From contig JAKOXH010000072.1 in NCBI GenBank assembly GCA_029781135.1, positions 1 to 60,818 of the forward strand: a stretch of 60,818 nucleotides of DNA. Direction: 5' to 3'. Of this stretch, positions 27,001 to 36,282 are shown piece after piece. The stretch comes from Planctomycetota bacterium. Its GTDB lineage: Bacteria > Planctomycetota > Planctomycetia > Pirellulales > Lacipirellulaceae. Each line of letters begins with the position of its first letter. The first letter of the stretch is position 1. The notes under the pieces were generated by a model that saw nothing but the letters and a program-made list of their open reading frames with translations, was not told where the DNA came from and made no database searches. A program made the position numbers and the translations under genes.

Positions 27001-28269
27001 CTAAAGATGAGAGCCGAGGCCCACGGGCATTGCCGCGGGCAAGCGATGAAGGCCGTCGCGAGGTTCGAACAGTTCGGCCAGGCGGGGTAAGAACTCAGAA
27101 TTTGCCGCAGGTGTGAACTGCGGCGAGTTCAACTCGGCACCATTGATCGTCGGCAGGTGACTGCCGACCAAGGCGGCGTGGATGAGCGCGATGCCTGGGT
27201 TCGTTAAGTCCTGCAATGATAGGCACATTTGGTGCTGATGTGTCCAGGCGGCGCACACGAGCAGCATGCTGTGGCCCTTGCACGTCTTCAGCGCGATGCC
27301 GTTGTAACCTTGTTGTTCTGCCTCGGTAAGCGAATTGAGGTTTGTCAGTCCCTCGTCAAGCAACACAGGCTTCAATCGGGAAACGGCTCGCCAATCGTGC
27401 GGATGTTTGTGAATGTCGCGGCTTGTCGGTTGCTCCAGATATTGAAGCGATTGGAAAGCTCCAGTATCTGTGGCCTGCAATCGCTGGAGGTATTCCAACA
27501 CGCTTTCGGCGGTCGGATTACCCTCGTTGGAGTCAACGGTAATCCGCGGTTTATCAACTCCTGCCGCCAAAACGGCTCGATAGGCGTCGACCGTTCGCGA
27601 CACGTCGGCCTGATCATCTCGGCCCGTCAATTTAAGCTTAAAGCAAAGGTAGCCGCGCTGACGGATTGCGTTCGCCAGTTCGCGATGAAGTTGATCGGTG
27701 TCGCTGACGATGTACCAGGCAGGAAGTGTGTGACGTGGCGGCTGAAGCATCGCACGGATCGCACGGCATGCGCCGCCATCGCGAAAGTATTTGTCGGCGG
27801 TTGGAACCGCTACGTTGCCTTCATAGAGATCGAAAGCGGATCGATTCAGCGCGCGGCCCACGGCATCGTGAAGGGCCGCATCGAACGGACTGGCACACAT
27901 CGCATGAGCCAGTATCGGTGCACTGTGCGGAAATACGGCCATGTTGCGAGCAATCTCGTGCAACTGCAGCCCCACTTCGATTGGATGCAATGCAACGTCG
28001 CGAAAATGAGTCGGCAACTCATTGGCCAGTCGCTCGCACAAGCCGCGCAAGGTTTTGTCTCGCTCGTCGTGCGTTAGCGACGCATCCGGCCATGCCCAAA
28101 GATGACTCAGATAGACGGTTCCTCGACCGATGGCACGGCGTCCTTCGACCTCGACGGTCATCGCCGCCGACGCCTGAGTTACGTCCCGGATAGTTCCCGA
28201 ACTCAAATGCAGCGGCCGAACGAGCGGCTGCATCTGAAACGTCACATGGGCGTCAACGATTGAAAGCAT
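27001..28269 (-). CDS. Second enolase-superfamily (MLE subgroup-like) enzyme
   Basis: 422 aa, paralogue of the protein at 11695-13179. It keeps the same catalytic set: CFKLKLTG (KxK), TVDSNEGN (Asp/Asn), QYLEQPTS (Glu), VLLDEGLTN (Asp-Glu) and IALKTCKGHS (Lys). The final part, DLTNPGIALIHAALVGSH, corresponds to DLTNPMLAQIPHVLLAAH in the paralogue. It therefore belongs to the metal-dependent proton-abstraction enzymes acting on carboxylate substrates. It lacks the long insertion of its paralogue. Cytoplasmic, no signal peptide. Divergent from the polysaccharide deacetylase gene (164 bp apart) and not visibly in an operon. Substrate unknown. Confidence 0.75.
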   Translation of the reverse strand: MLSIVDAHVTFQMQPLVRPLHLSSGTIRDVTQASAAMTVEVEGRRAIGRGTVYLSHLWAWPDASLTHDERDKTLRGLCERLANELPTHFRDVALHPIEVGLQLHEIARNMAVFPHSAPILAHAMCASPFDAALHDAVGRALNRSAFDLYEGNVAVPTADKYFRDGGACRAIRAMLQPPRHTLPAWYIVSDTDQLHRELANAIRQRGYLCFKLKLTGRDDQADVSRTVDAYRAVLAAGVDKPRITVDSNEGNPTAESVLEYLQRLQATDTGAFQSLQYLEQPTSRDIHKHPHDWRAVSRLKPVLLDEGLTNLNSLTEAEQQGYNGIALKTCKGHSMLLVCAAWTHQHQMCLSLQDLTNPGIALIHAALVGSHLPTINGAELNSPQFTPAANSEFLPRLAELFEPRDGLHRLPAAMPVGLGSHL

Positions 28270-28432
28270 TAGGCGTACCTAGGATGAATGGCGCGCACCA
28301 TAGCCGAACACAATTCCCTTGGTTGCAGACATGCCGGTAGTTTCGCGAACCCATAGTTGAAGAAACGGTGCTCCCAGTGCATCATAGTGACGTTGATAGA
28401 TTCACGCACTAGCTCCAAGGAATTTGCGAGCA

Positions 28433-29446
28433 ATGGAAAGATACTCACGACGATCATTCATGAATCTGGCGGCCGGCGCTTCAATGTACGCAGTTGCCAA
28501 TCGTTCCATCGGAACCCCGGCGGCGGTGGCGAAATCTCCAAAGGCCCAGATCGCGATCACACTCGATTTGGAAATGGCACGCAACTTTCCGAATTGGGAA
28601 GATACGCATTGGGACTACGAGAAAGGGAATTTGAACCAGGCGGCCAAGGAGTATGCCGTTCAAGCGTGTCGAAGGGTGAAGGCACGTGGTGGGGTGATCC
28701 ACACGTTCGTCGTGGGCCAAGTGTTGGAACAAGAGAATGTCGATTGGCTTAAGGAAATCGCCAGCGAGGGGCACCCGATCGGCAACCACACCTACGATCA
28801 TGTTTATCTGCTGGCCCAAACAAGCGATGAATTGCAGTATCGATTTCGCCGCGCACCGTGGCTCATTGCCGGGCAGCCAATCGCCGAGGTCATCCGCAAC
28901 AATATTCGCATGACGACTGTCGCCCTGAAGGAACGCATTGGTATTGTGCCGAGTGGATTTCGCACTCCCGGTGGATTTGCGACGGGGCTCACGGGTCGCG
29001 AAGACCTGCAGCGGATGCTGCTTGACCTAGGCTTCAAATGGTGCAGTGGCAAATACCCCGCACATGCCGGGATGGAAGATCTGCACGGCACTGGTCGCAA
29101 GCCGTCGCAGGCGGCCGTGGACAACATCTTGGCGGGCCAGGCAGAAGCGCAGCCGTTTAAGTATCCGACGGGGCTCGTCGACGTGCCGATGAGCCCGATC
29201 AGTGATATTGGCGCTTTTCGTAATGGCCGCTGGCAGCTCGATGATTTCCTCGATGTCACCCGGCGGTCATTGGAAATGGTCATTGAGCGCGGTTGGGCGT
29301 TTGATTTTCTTGCCCATCCGTCTTGCCTCGGTGTCGTCGACCCGCAATTCAAAACGATCGACCTCATTTGCGATTTGGTGGAGAAGGCGAAAGGGAAAGC
29401 CGAGATTGTTTCGCTGGATGTACTTGCGAAACGGGCGCTGGCGTAA
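28433..29446 (+). CDS. Polysaccharide deacetylase (NodB-like) with Tat signal
   Basis: 337 aa from the ATG at 28433, with AAGGA about 10 bases upstream. The N-terminus RYSRRSFMNLAAGAS is a twin-arginine signal. NodB-fold motifs are visible: motif 1 as AITLDLEMARN (the usual TFDD replaced by LDLE), motif 2 as GNHTYDH with the two zinc-binding His, and motif 3 as GFRTPGGF with the conserved Arg. These enzymes remove N- or O-acetyl groups from glycans, with a metal ion. The Asp-x-Glu form of motif 1 resembles variants in the HpPgdA/PuuE-like branch, so the substrate may not be a typical chitooligosaccharide. It lies 51 bp upstream of the HEAT/cytochrome gene. Confidence 0.8.
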   Translation: MERYSRRSFMNLAAGASMYAVANRSIGTPAAVAKSPKAQIAITLDLEMARNFPNWEDTHWDYEKGNLNQAAKEYAVQACRRVKARGGVIHTFVVGQVLEQENVDWLKEIASEGHPIGNHTYDHVYLLAQTSDELQYRFRRAPWLIAGQPIAEVIRNNIRMTTVALKERIGIVPSGFRTPGGFATGLTGREDLQRMLLDLGFKWCSGKYPAHAGMEDLHGTGRKPSQAAVDNILAGQAEAQPFKYPTGLVDVPMSPISDIGAFRNGRWQLDDFLDVTRRSLEMVIERGWAFDFLAHPSCLGVVDPQFKTIDLICDLVEKAKGKAEIVSLDVLAKRALA

Positions 29447-29497
29447 TAGCGACATAGTTAAACGTCCATCAAAGCGCAGCCATAAGAAAAGTAGCTC

Positions 29498-32400
29498 ATG
29501 ACGTTTCGCGTTCTGGTTACCGTTGTTTTCATCGTCGCCGCTGGTCTTGCCACACGATTGTGGGCGCAGGGCTATGCTCCCCAAGAGGCCGTAAAGCACA
29601 TCACCGTGGCAGAAGGACTGAAGGCGACGGTCTTCGCCAGTGAGCCTGAAGTCCGGCAGGCGATCTTCGTCAAATGCGATCCGCGGGGCCGACTGTGGAC
29701 GATTCAATATTTGCAGTATCCGAACCCGGCCGGCTTGCAGCGTGTGAAAGTCGATCGCTGGTCGCGAACCGTTTATGACCGTGTTCCGGAGCCGCCGCCA
29801 CGAGGGCCGCGCGGCGCCGACCGCATCACGATTCTCACCGATACCGACGGCGACGGGCGTGCTGACCAATTCAAGGACTTCGTCGATGGCTTGAATTTGG
29901 TGACCGGCGTGGAGTTTGGTTACGGCGGCGTGTTTGTGCTCAATCCGCCCTATCTTTTGTTTTATCCCGATGCGAACCATGATGACGTCCCCGACGGCGA
30001 TCCGCGGGTCCTGCTCAGCGGTTTTGGCATGGAAGACGCGCAGGCCATGTCGAGCCATCTCACGTGGGGTCCGGACGGTTGGCTTTACGGCGTCAACGGA
30101 AGTACTACGACGTGCCACATTCAAGGTTATGAGTTTCAGCAAGGCGTATGGCGTTATCATCCAGTGTCGCATGCGTTCGAGCTGTTCTGCGAAGGCGGCT
30201 CGAATTGCTACGGCCTGACGTTCGACGCCAATGGCCAGCTCTATTATTCGACGAATGGCGGGCCGTTCGTGCATGCCGAGCAAGGTGCGTATTACTACAA
30301 GTCCTTCGGCAAACATGGGCCGCTGCACAACTTGTTCGCGTATGGGTACTTTCCGGAGTTAGACCACGATCAAGTTCCCGGTGGTCCGCCGACCGGCGGC
30401 ACGGTTTACCTTGCCGATGCGTTTCCTAAATCGCTCCGCAACACGTTCATCGCCGGCAATTTCTTGGGGCACACGGTTTCGTCGTGGAAGGTGGAACCGG
30501 TCGGCAGCACCGTGCGTGCCAGGCTGAATGGCACCGTGTTCGACGCGCACGACACGTGGTGCGGGCCGACGGATGTGTGCCTGAGCCCAGACGGCTCGTT
30601 ATACGTCAGCGATTTTTTTGATCAACGCACGGCACATCCGGATCCCGACGCAAATTGGGATCGTTCCAATGGGCGCATTTACAAGATTTCCGCGGTCGAT
30701 GCCAAACCCGCTGACGCGATCGACATTTCGCATCTGACGAGCCATCAGTTGGTGAGTTTACTATCGCATCCGAATCATTGGTATGCGTACCGTGCGCGGG
30801 CCGAGCTTGCCGAGCGCCGTGATGCGTCTGTAGTTGCCGAGTTGAAAAACATTATCGCCGCGACTGCCGATAACCGCTTGCTGCTCGAAGCACTTTGGGC
30901 TTTGCACGTGACGTCAGGAATCGATGATGAACTCGCACTGCGGCTACTCGATCATCCCTATCCTTTTGTGCGCTATTGGGCGACTCGCCTGATCGGCGAC
31001 CGCAAGGCGGCGCCGCCCGCACTTGTGAAACAATTTGTCCGCATGGCGGCAAGCGAGCCAAGTGCTGTGGTACGGGGACAACTAGCGGCAACGGCCCGGC
31101 GTTTGCCGGCCTCCGACGGGCTGCAGATTGTTGCATCATTGTTGAATGGTTTTCCACAGGAAAATGATCCTCGCGTGCCGTTGCTAATCTGGTGGGCGAT
31201 CGAGAGCCGGACAATGTCGGATACAGACCTTGTCATCAAGACGTTTTGTAACGATACGATGTGGCACAACCCGGCGGCCCGCGAGAACAACTTGCGGCTT
31301 GTGCGCCGCTACGCGGCGGAGGGATCGCCCGCCGGTTATGCCGCATGTGCACGAATGCTGAACTTGGTCCCTGCCGAATTTCGAGCGGCGGCTATCGACC
31401 AGTTACGCGTTGGATTGGCGGAACGCGCGGTCGGCCTGCAAACGATTGGCCAAGGCGGTTTTCTCACTGGGCAAGCCGCGGATGCCGATGATGCCAAACC
31501 AGAACGACGGAGTTTTCAGCCGATCGACGGTGAACTTAAGGAACTCATTCAAAACGCTTGGACGACTGGGCCGCGTGATGCCCAACACATCGAACTCGCA
31601 TTACGCGGCGGCGTTGACGAAGCGCATTCGGCTTTAACTGCCTTGGCGTTTGGGTCGGATGTCGACGAGAAGCAGCGCGTCGACGCCATCGGGTTGTTGC
31701 GGGAATTCAGCGGGAGCGACGACGCATTAGCGCTGCTTAAACTGATTGACGGGAAGAGTTCGGATGCCGTTAAGCTAGCCGTGCTCGGCGTCGTGGCATC
31801 GTTCGACCGCCCTGAGATCGCACAGACTTTGATCACCGCTTATCCGCGGTTGACGCCGCCGCTGCAGCAACGAGTGCGCGATGTGCTTTTTGAGCGACCG
31901 AATTCAGCGGTCGCGTTTCTCCAGTTGGTAGACGGTTCAAAGATCGATTGTAATTCCGTTCCTGTGGACCAATTACGGCGCTTGGCGCTTCTGAAGCACC
32001 CGGAGATCGATGAGTTGGTGCGAAAGCATTGGGGCAACATTGGCCCGGGTTCCGCGGAGGAAAAGCTGGCCACGATACGCCGCCTGAACAACGACTTGCG
32101 GGCCGGCACGGGCGATATCGTGGCCGGCAAGGTCGTGTTCCAGAAGACGTGCGGCATTTGCCACCAACTTAATGGCGAGGGTAACAAAATTGGGCCGGAT
32201 TTGACGATCGCAAATCGTGCCGATCGAATGGCCTTGTTGGGTAACATCGTGGATCCGAGCGCGGTGATCCGCCGCGAGTTTCTGAACTACATTGTCGTGA
32301 CGACATCGGGCCGCGTGGTTACGGGTGTTATTTGCGATCAAGACGGTGCATCGATCACCGTTGTCGACGCCAACAATCAGCGAACAAAAATGCGCCGCGA

Positions 32401-32533
32401 CGAAATCGATGAGTTGAAGGTGGCCGAGACCTCTTTGATGCCCGAACGTGTATTGGATCCGTTGACGCCGCAGCAATTGCGCGACTTGTTCGCGTATCTT
32501 CAGGACAAAGCGGTGCCGCAGAAAGGCAATTAA
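29498..32533 (+). CDS. PVC-type membrane-bound dehydrogenase/HEAT/heme-binding protein
   Basis: 1011 aa with a signal peptide (VLVTVVFIVAAGLATRLWAQ). The N-terminal 420 residues form the Pirellula/Verrucomicrobium-type dehydrogenase propeller (FASEPEVRQAIFVKCDPRGRLW, ITILTDTDGDGRADQF, SHLTWGPDGWLYGVNG). The middle 430-840 consists of helical HEAT-like repeats. The C-terminus is the PVC heme-binding domain with CGICH at 885-889 in FQKTCGICHQLNGEGNKIGPDL. The family is abundant in planctomycetes and thought to oxidise sugar-like substrates with electron transfer to the fused heme, but this is not proved. The stop is followed after 2 bp by the next start codon, so the two genes are coupled. Confidence 0.85.
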   Translation: MTFRVLVTVVFIVAAGLATRLWAQGYAPQEAVKHITVAEGLKATVFASEPEVRQAIFVKCDPRGRLWTIQYLQYPNPAGLQRVKVDRWSRTVYDRVPEPPPRGPRGADRITILTDTDGDGRADQFKDFVDGLNLVTGVEFGYGGVFVLNPPYLLFYPDANHDDVPDGDPRVLLSGFGMEDAQAMSSHLTWGPDGWLYGVNGSTTTCHIQGYEFQQGVWRYHPVSHAFELFCEGGSNCYGLTFDANGQLYYSTNGGPFVHAEQGAYYYKSFGKHGPLHNLFAYGYFPELDHDQVPGGPPTGGTVYLADAFPKSLRNTFIAGNFLGHTVSSWKVEPVGSTVRARLNGTVFDAHDTWCGPTDVCLSPDGSLYVSDFFDQRTAHPDPDANWDRSNGRIYKISAVDAKPADAIDISHLTSHQLVSLLSHPNHWYAYRARAELAERRDASVVAELKNIIAATADNRLLLEALWALHVTSGIDDELALRLLDHPYPFVRYWATRLIGDRKAAPPALVKQFVRMAASEPSAVVRGQLAATARRLPASDGLQIVASLLNGFPQENDPRVPLLIWWAIESRTMSDTDLVIKTFCNDTMWHNPAARENNLRLVRRYAAEGSPAGYAACARMLNLVPAEFRAAAIDQLRVGLAERAVGLQTIGQGGFLTGQAADADDAKPERRSFQPIDGELKELIQNAWTTGPRDAQHIELALRGGVDEAHSALTALAFGSDVDEKQRVDAIGLLREFSGSDDALALLKLIDGKSSDAVKLAVLGVVASFDRPEIAQTLITAYPRLTPPLQQRVRDVLFERPNSAVAFLQLVDGSKIDCNSVPVDQLRRLALLKHPEIDELVRKHWGNIGPGSAEEKLATIRRLNNDLRAGTGDIVAGKVVFQKTCGICHQLNGEGNKIGPDLTIANRADRMALLGNIVDPSAVIRREFLNYIVVTTSGRVVTGVICDQDGASITVVDANNQRTKMRRDEIDELKVAETSLMPERVLDPLTPQQLRDLFAYLQDKAVPQKGN

Positions 32534-32535
32534 CG

Positions 32536-33636
32536 ATGATGGGATATTCAAGGCGAATTTGCAGGCCGGTAGTGTGTGGGCTCATTGTTGCTGCGACGTG
32601 TTTACAATGTGGTTCAAACTGCCAGGCAGAAGAGAAACCTTCGCGGCGATACGAAAATAGGCTCACATCCATTGAGAATCCGCAGGCGCTACTCAACGAC
32701 TTTCCGAAGTTCGTTCAGCCGATTCAAGAAGCGCAGCGGTTCGAAGCGCCCGCCATTCTCGACGAGGCCGGGGCCAACCTGGCGGTACGTGCGTGGCGAT
32801 TTTCGTACAACGCCCGCGGTATCATCGAAATGCCGAATCGAATTGTCGCGGCCGATACGGCGGTTATTTGTGTGCATCCGTGGGGAATTGATGATCGCCA
32901 CGGCTGGATTACGCCCGAGCCGGCCGGCGTGGCCGATTTCTGCACACCGACGAAAAACCATCTGGCCTGGGAGCACACGCGAGCGGTCATCGAGCCGTTT
33001 CTGCAACGCCTGCGGCCGAAGGTGGGCCTCGTGATGTACAGCCTGCGTGGGGCCGAGCACCCCGTGCACACGAAGCTTTATCGTTCGATTCGCAAGCAGC
33101 CGACGGCGGCTGAACGCGAGGAAGGCAAGCGTGAATTGCAGGAGATCATGCGGAGATTCGACTTTCACGGCCAGGCATTACCCCAAAAGCTTACGCTTTC
33201 GAGCCAATCGCCAGTGAAAGATTATTTTCAGCAGTTTCCTGGGCTGGATGCGGGCCCTAAGTACGATAACGTGGGCTTTTGGGACCTGCCGATACCGATC
33301 ACAGATGCCATTACCGTGATGCCCGATGATTACGTGTATTATGACGAAGACGGCTACCCGGCACTGCGCGATTTTCTCAAGCGGCAGCACGTGCGCCACA
33401 TCTTGCTCGTGGGTTACGCGACCGATATGTGCTTTTGTTTGACGACGGCAGGTTACAACAATTTGTCGAAGGACTTCAACGTGTTCCTGGTCGGCGATGC
33501 AACGCTGGCCACATTTCCGGCAAACGACACGCCGAAGTACGCGACGAATGCGCACATATCGTTTGCATCGCTGAACCAACTGATCACACAGTGTTCTTGG
33601 GTGCGGTTGAACCATTCGGCGACGGCTGGGAAATAA
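32536..33636 (+). CDS. Exported isochorismatase-like cysteine hydrolase
   Basis: 366 aa with an N-terminal export signal (VVCGLIVAATCLQCGSNCQA; the Cys could make it a lipoprotein). The hydrolase core has AVICVHPWGIDDRHGW, in place of the usual D of the catalytic triad start, then LLVGYATDMCFCLTTAGYNN with the expected nucleophile Cys299, and VFLVGDATLATF after it. Isochorismatase-like hydrolases cleave ethers or amides through Asp-Lys-Cys. About 60 extra residues before the core and a long insertion (RKQPTAAEREEGKRELQE) are unusual. It starts 2 bp after the PVC cytochrome gene, so both are likely made together and exported; the substrate is unknown. Confidence 0.7.
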   Translation: MMGYSRRICRPVVCGLIVAATCLQCGSNCQAEEKPSRRYENRLTSIENPQALLNDFPKFVQPIQEAQRFEAPAILDEAGANLAVRAWRFSYNARGIIEMPNRIVAADTAVICVHPWGIDDRHGWITPEPAGVADFCTPTKNHLAWEHTRAVIEPFLQRLRPKVGLVMYSLRGAEHPVHTKLYRSIRKQPTAAEREEGKRELQEIMRRFDFHGQALPQKLTLSSQSPVKDYFQQFPGLDAGPKYDNVGFWDLPIPITDAITVMPDDYVYYDEDGYPALRDFLKRQHVRHILLVGYATDMCFCLTTAGYNNLSKDFNVFLVGDATLATFPANDTPKYATNAHISFASLNQLITQCSWVRLNHSATAGK

Positions 33637-33773
33637 GTGCGCACGACGGGCATCGCTTTGAATTGTCTTCTCGGCTGTATTGCGAATCGCAATTACAACT
33701 AATTGCTCGCCCCAGGTATCGACGCTACGATAGCAGTTCCGAAACATTCGTTCGACACCGGGGAGTTACGTGC

Positions 33774-35255
33774 ATGCCGTCGATTGCCGTTGTTGTTGAC
33801 ATTCAAGATGAAAGCGGTTTGGCGGCGGCTCAGCAGTTGGCAGGTTCGTCTCTCGTCGGCGGAGTCGCCATTGCAGGTGCTTTTCCAGCGGCCGTGAGCT
33901 CAAGCGACAAAGTTCACCAATTGAACGTCGGCGATCTTCGATCACGCGAGGCGGCCGTTGCGGCGTTGCGCTGGTTCGAGAAATCCTCCGCGTCGCACCT
34001 GTTATGGCTGTTATCTACGCGTTGCGAAATCAATGAACGCGGTTTGCAGCGTTTATTGCAGGTTGCTCAAGATACAGACGCGGCCATTGTCTACTCGGAT
34101 TATCATGAACGTAAAGCCGACGGGGCGGTGGCTGCGCATCCGCTGATTGATTGTCAGCCCGGCAGCATCCGCGACGATTTTGATTTTGGCCACTTGGTGC
34201 TGTTGAGCCGCAATGCAACGAAAGGCATTGCGGACGCGCTGGCGGCGGAGCGAGCGGCCAGCGACTTTGGCGGTTGGTACGACCTGCGGCTTCGCGTGAG
34301 CGAGCGCGGTGCCGTCGTGCGCTTGCCTGAACCAACGTATTTTGTTTCGGCCGCAGCGGAACGGAGCGAAGGCGAGGCCCATTTCAAATATGTCGATCCA
34401 CGCAATCGCAACTATCAAATTGAAATGGAACATATTGCGACGGCCCATCTCAAGCGGGTTGGCGCGTGGTTGCCGCCGCCAACGGGTCAGCCGGTGGCCG
34501 ATAAACTGCGCTTTCCGGTGGAGGCAAGTGTCGTCATCCCCGTGCGGAACCGAGTTCGCACGGTTGCGGACGCCGTGAAAAGTGCGCTATCGCAACAAGC
34601 AGACTTTCCTTTCAACGTGATCGTCATCGACAACGCATCCACCGATGGCACCACGCAACTGCTCGCAGAACTTGCCGCCGGCGAAGCGCGGCTTGTCCAC
34701 ATTGTGCCGATGCGCAAGTACTTGGGCATCGGTGGATGTTGGAATGAGGCCGTGTTTTCCGAGCAATGTGGGCGATATGCCATCCAACTGGATAGCGACG
34801 ACCTCTATTCCAGCCCCAATGTCCTCCAACGCATCGTCGATGAATTCCGTGCCAGCGATTACGCGATGGTGATTGGCTCTTACACGATTGTGAATTTCAA
34901 TTTGGAGCAGATTCCGCCCGGACTCATTGATCATCGCGAGTGGACGCCCGAAAACGGGCACAACAATGCCTTGCGGATTGCGGGGCTAGGCGCGCCACGA
35001 GCTTTCCATGTGCCGACCCTCAGAACGCTGGGGTTGCCGAACGTCAGTTTTGGCGAGGACTATGCGATCGCGTTGCGGCTTAGTCGGCAGTATCGGATCG
35101 GTCGAATCTACGATTCGCTCTACTGGTGCCGACGTTGGGAAGGCAATTCAGATCATGCCTTGCCGCTCGAAACGCAAAATCGGTACGCGTTGTATAAGGA
35201 TCGCTTGCGCTCGATCGAAATTGCGGCCCGCCAAGAACAGAATAAATCTCCATGA
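33774..35255 (+). CDS. Family 2 glycosyltransferase with N-terminal extra domain
   Basis: 493 aa from the ATG at 33774, where GGGGAG lies 8 bases upstream; the open frame continues further 5' but overlaps the isochorismatase-like gene. Residues about 245-400 form the GT-A fold: ASVVIPVRNRVRTVADAV, VIDNASTDGTT and the metal-binding QLDSDD. The first 240 residues look like a second, degenerate GT-A-like domain (MPSIAVVVDIQDES, AAIVYSDYHE). No membrane segment. Its stop overlaps the start of the DUF4922 gene by four bases (ATGA), implying matched synthesis. The donor and acceptor sugars are unknown. Confidence 0.75.
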   Translation: MPSIAVVVDIQDESGLAAAQQLAGSSLVGGVAIAGAFPAAVSSSDKVHQLNVGDLRSREAAVAALRWFEKSSASHLLWLLSTRCEINERGLQRLLQVAQDTDAAIVYSDYHERKADGAVAAHPLIDCQPGSIRDDFDFGHLVLLSRNATKGIADALAAERAASDFGGWYDLRLRVSERGAVVRLPEPTYFVSAAAERSEGEAHFKYVDPRNRNYQIEMEHIATAHLKRVGAWLPPPTGQPVADKLRFPVEASVVIPVRNRVRTVADAVKSALSQQADFPFNVIVIDNASTDGTTQLLAELAAGEARLVHIVPMRKYLGIGGCWNEAVFSEQCGRYAIQLDSDDLYSSPNVLQRIVDEFRASDYAMVIGSYTIVNFNLEQIPPGLIDHREWTPENGHNNALRIAGLGAPRAFHVPTLRTLGLPNVSFGEDYAIALRLSRQYRIGRIYDSLYWCRRWEGNSDHALPLETQNRYALYKDRLRSIEIAARQEQNKSP

Positions 35256-36226
35256 GTTGGCAGCGCATCCTTCAAGTTGATCCAGGCGAAAGCGTGCCGT
35301 TGCGGCAGCGAATTCAACTGCTATTCGAACAGCAGCGCGATACTTGGCCCGCTCTGCGCGAAGGCGAAGCGGCCCTGCACCAGCTTCACAAAAAAACGCT
35401 CACGCTGGATGGAAGATCGATCGTTGTCCAGGCGAATCCGGCACGGCGACGCTCGACCTTGGCAAAGACGGATGCTAAATCGGTGGCTGCTCGGCCGTGT
35501 TTTTTGTGCCCGCAGAACATGCCGGTCGAGGAGCGTGGGGTGGCGTTCGAGGATATGGTCGTCCTGCCGAACCCATTTCCCGTGCTCCCGATGCACTGCA
35601 CAATTGCCGCGCTTGAACATCGGCCACAGAATATTGCCGGTAAATTGGGGGTGTTTCTGCGGCTGGCGAAATCGATTGGGCCTGAGTTGATTGCGCTCTA
35701 CAATGGCCCGCGTTGCGGTGCCTCGGCCCCCGACCATTTTCATTTTCAGGCGGTTAGCGCGGGCGAGATTCCTCTACTACGTGAACTCGCCGAGTTACCT
35801 CATGGCAGTCTGGTGCGGCCGTACGCCAGCTTCGGCCGGGGCATGTTCCTGTTCCGAGGCTCAAATGCCACATCGATTGAAATCGCCATCGAACGCTGCA
35901 TTGCGGAACTGCGTGATCTCGATCAATCGCACGAAGAACCGATGTTCAACTTAATGGCGCGCTACCAGCCACAGCGGTGCACGGTTGCTCTATTTCCCCG
36001 CACAACCCATCGACCTGCCCGTTTCTTTGCTGAAGGATCGGCTCGACTGGCGGTCAGTCCGGCGGTGGTAGAAATGTGCGGCATTTTCGTTACGGCGGAG
36101 CCTGACGATTTTCCCAAAGTAATAGCCGAGACGGCTCACGCTATTTACGCTGAAGTAACAGTCCCAATCGCACGTGTCTCGGAAATGGCCGCTCGCATCG
36201 CGGCGTCGGGCAACGACTTGTTGTGA
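35252..36226 (+). CDS. DUF4922 HIT-like protein (GDP-sugar phosphorylase-like)
   Basis: 324 aa, start overlapping the glycosyltransferase stop as ATGA. Early CFLC (Cys83, Cys86) in RPCFLCPQNMPVEERG resembles the metal-binding knuckle of GalT/HIT proteins, and CGASAPDHFHFQA carries the His162-x-His164-x-Gln166 triad of nucleotidylyl transferases and phosphorylases. The nearest recognised family is DUF4922, related to GDP-L-galactose phosphorylase and ATP adenylyltransferase. It probably acts on nucleoside-diphosphate sugars or dinucleotides, forming or breaking the pyrophosphate link. The coupling with a GT2 suggests it supplies or recycles that enzyme's donor. No signal peptide. Confidence 0.7.
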   Translation: MSWQRILQVDPGESVPLRQRIQLLFEQQRDTWPALREGEAALHQLHKKTLTLDGRSIVVQANPARRRSTLAKTDAKSVAARPCFLCPQNMPVEERGVAFEDMVVLPNPFPVLPMHCTIAALEHRPQNIAGKLGVFLRLAKSIGPELIALYNGPRCGASAPDHFHFQAVSAGEIPLLRELAELPHGSLVRPYASFGRGMFLFRGSNATSIEIAIERCIAELRDLDQSHEEPMFNLMARYQPQRCTVALFPRTTHRPARFFAEGSARLAVSPAVVEMCGIFVTAEPDDFPKVIAETAHAIYAEVTVPIARVSEMAARIAASGNDLL

Positions 36227-36282
36227 CATCCGAGTTTGTGTGAAGACATTAGAAACCAGCATGTTTATTCGTTGAGGTTTTC

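Noticed and set aside
29267..30328. Long minus-strand open frame (353 codons) opposite the deacetylase and PVC cytochrome genes
   Set aside because: It lies wholly opposite well-supported genes, has no recognisable domain and low-quality His/Arg-rich composition typical of antisense frames in such genomes.
33429..33773. Upstream extension of the glycosyltransferase
   Set aside because: It overlaps the isochorismatase-like gene, and the ATG at 33774 has a good GGGGAG site.
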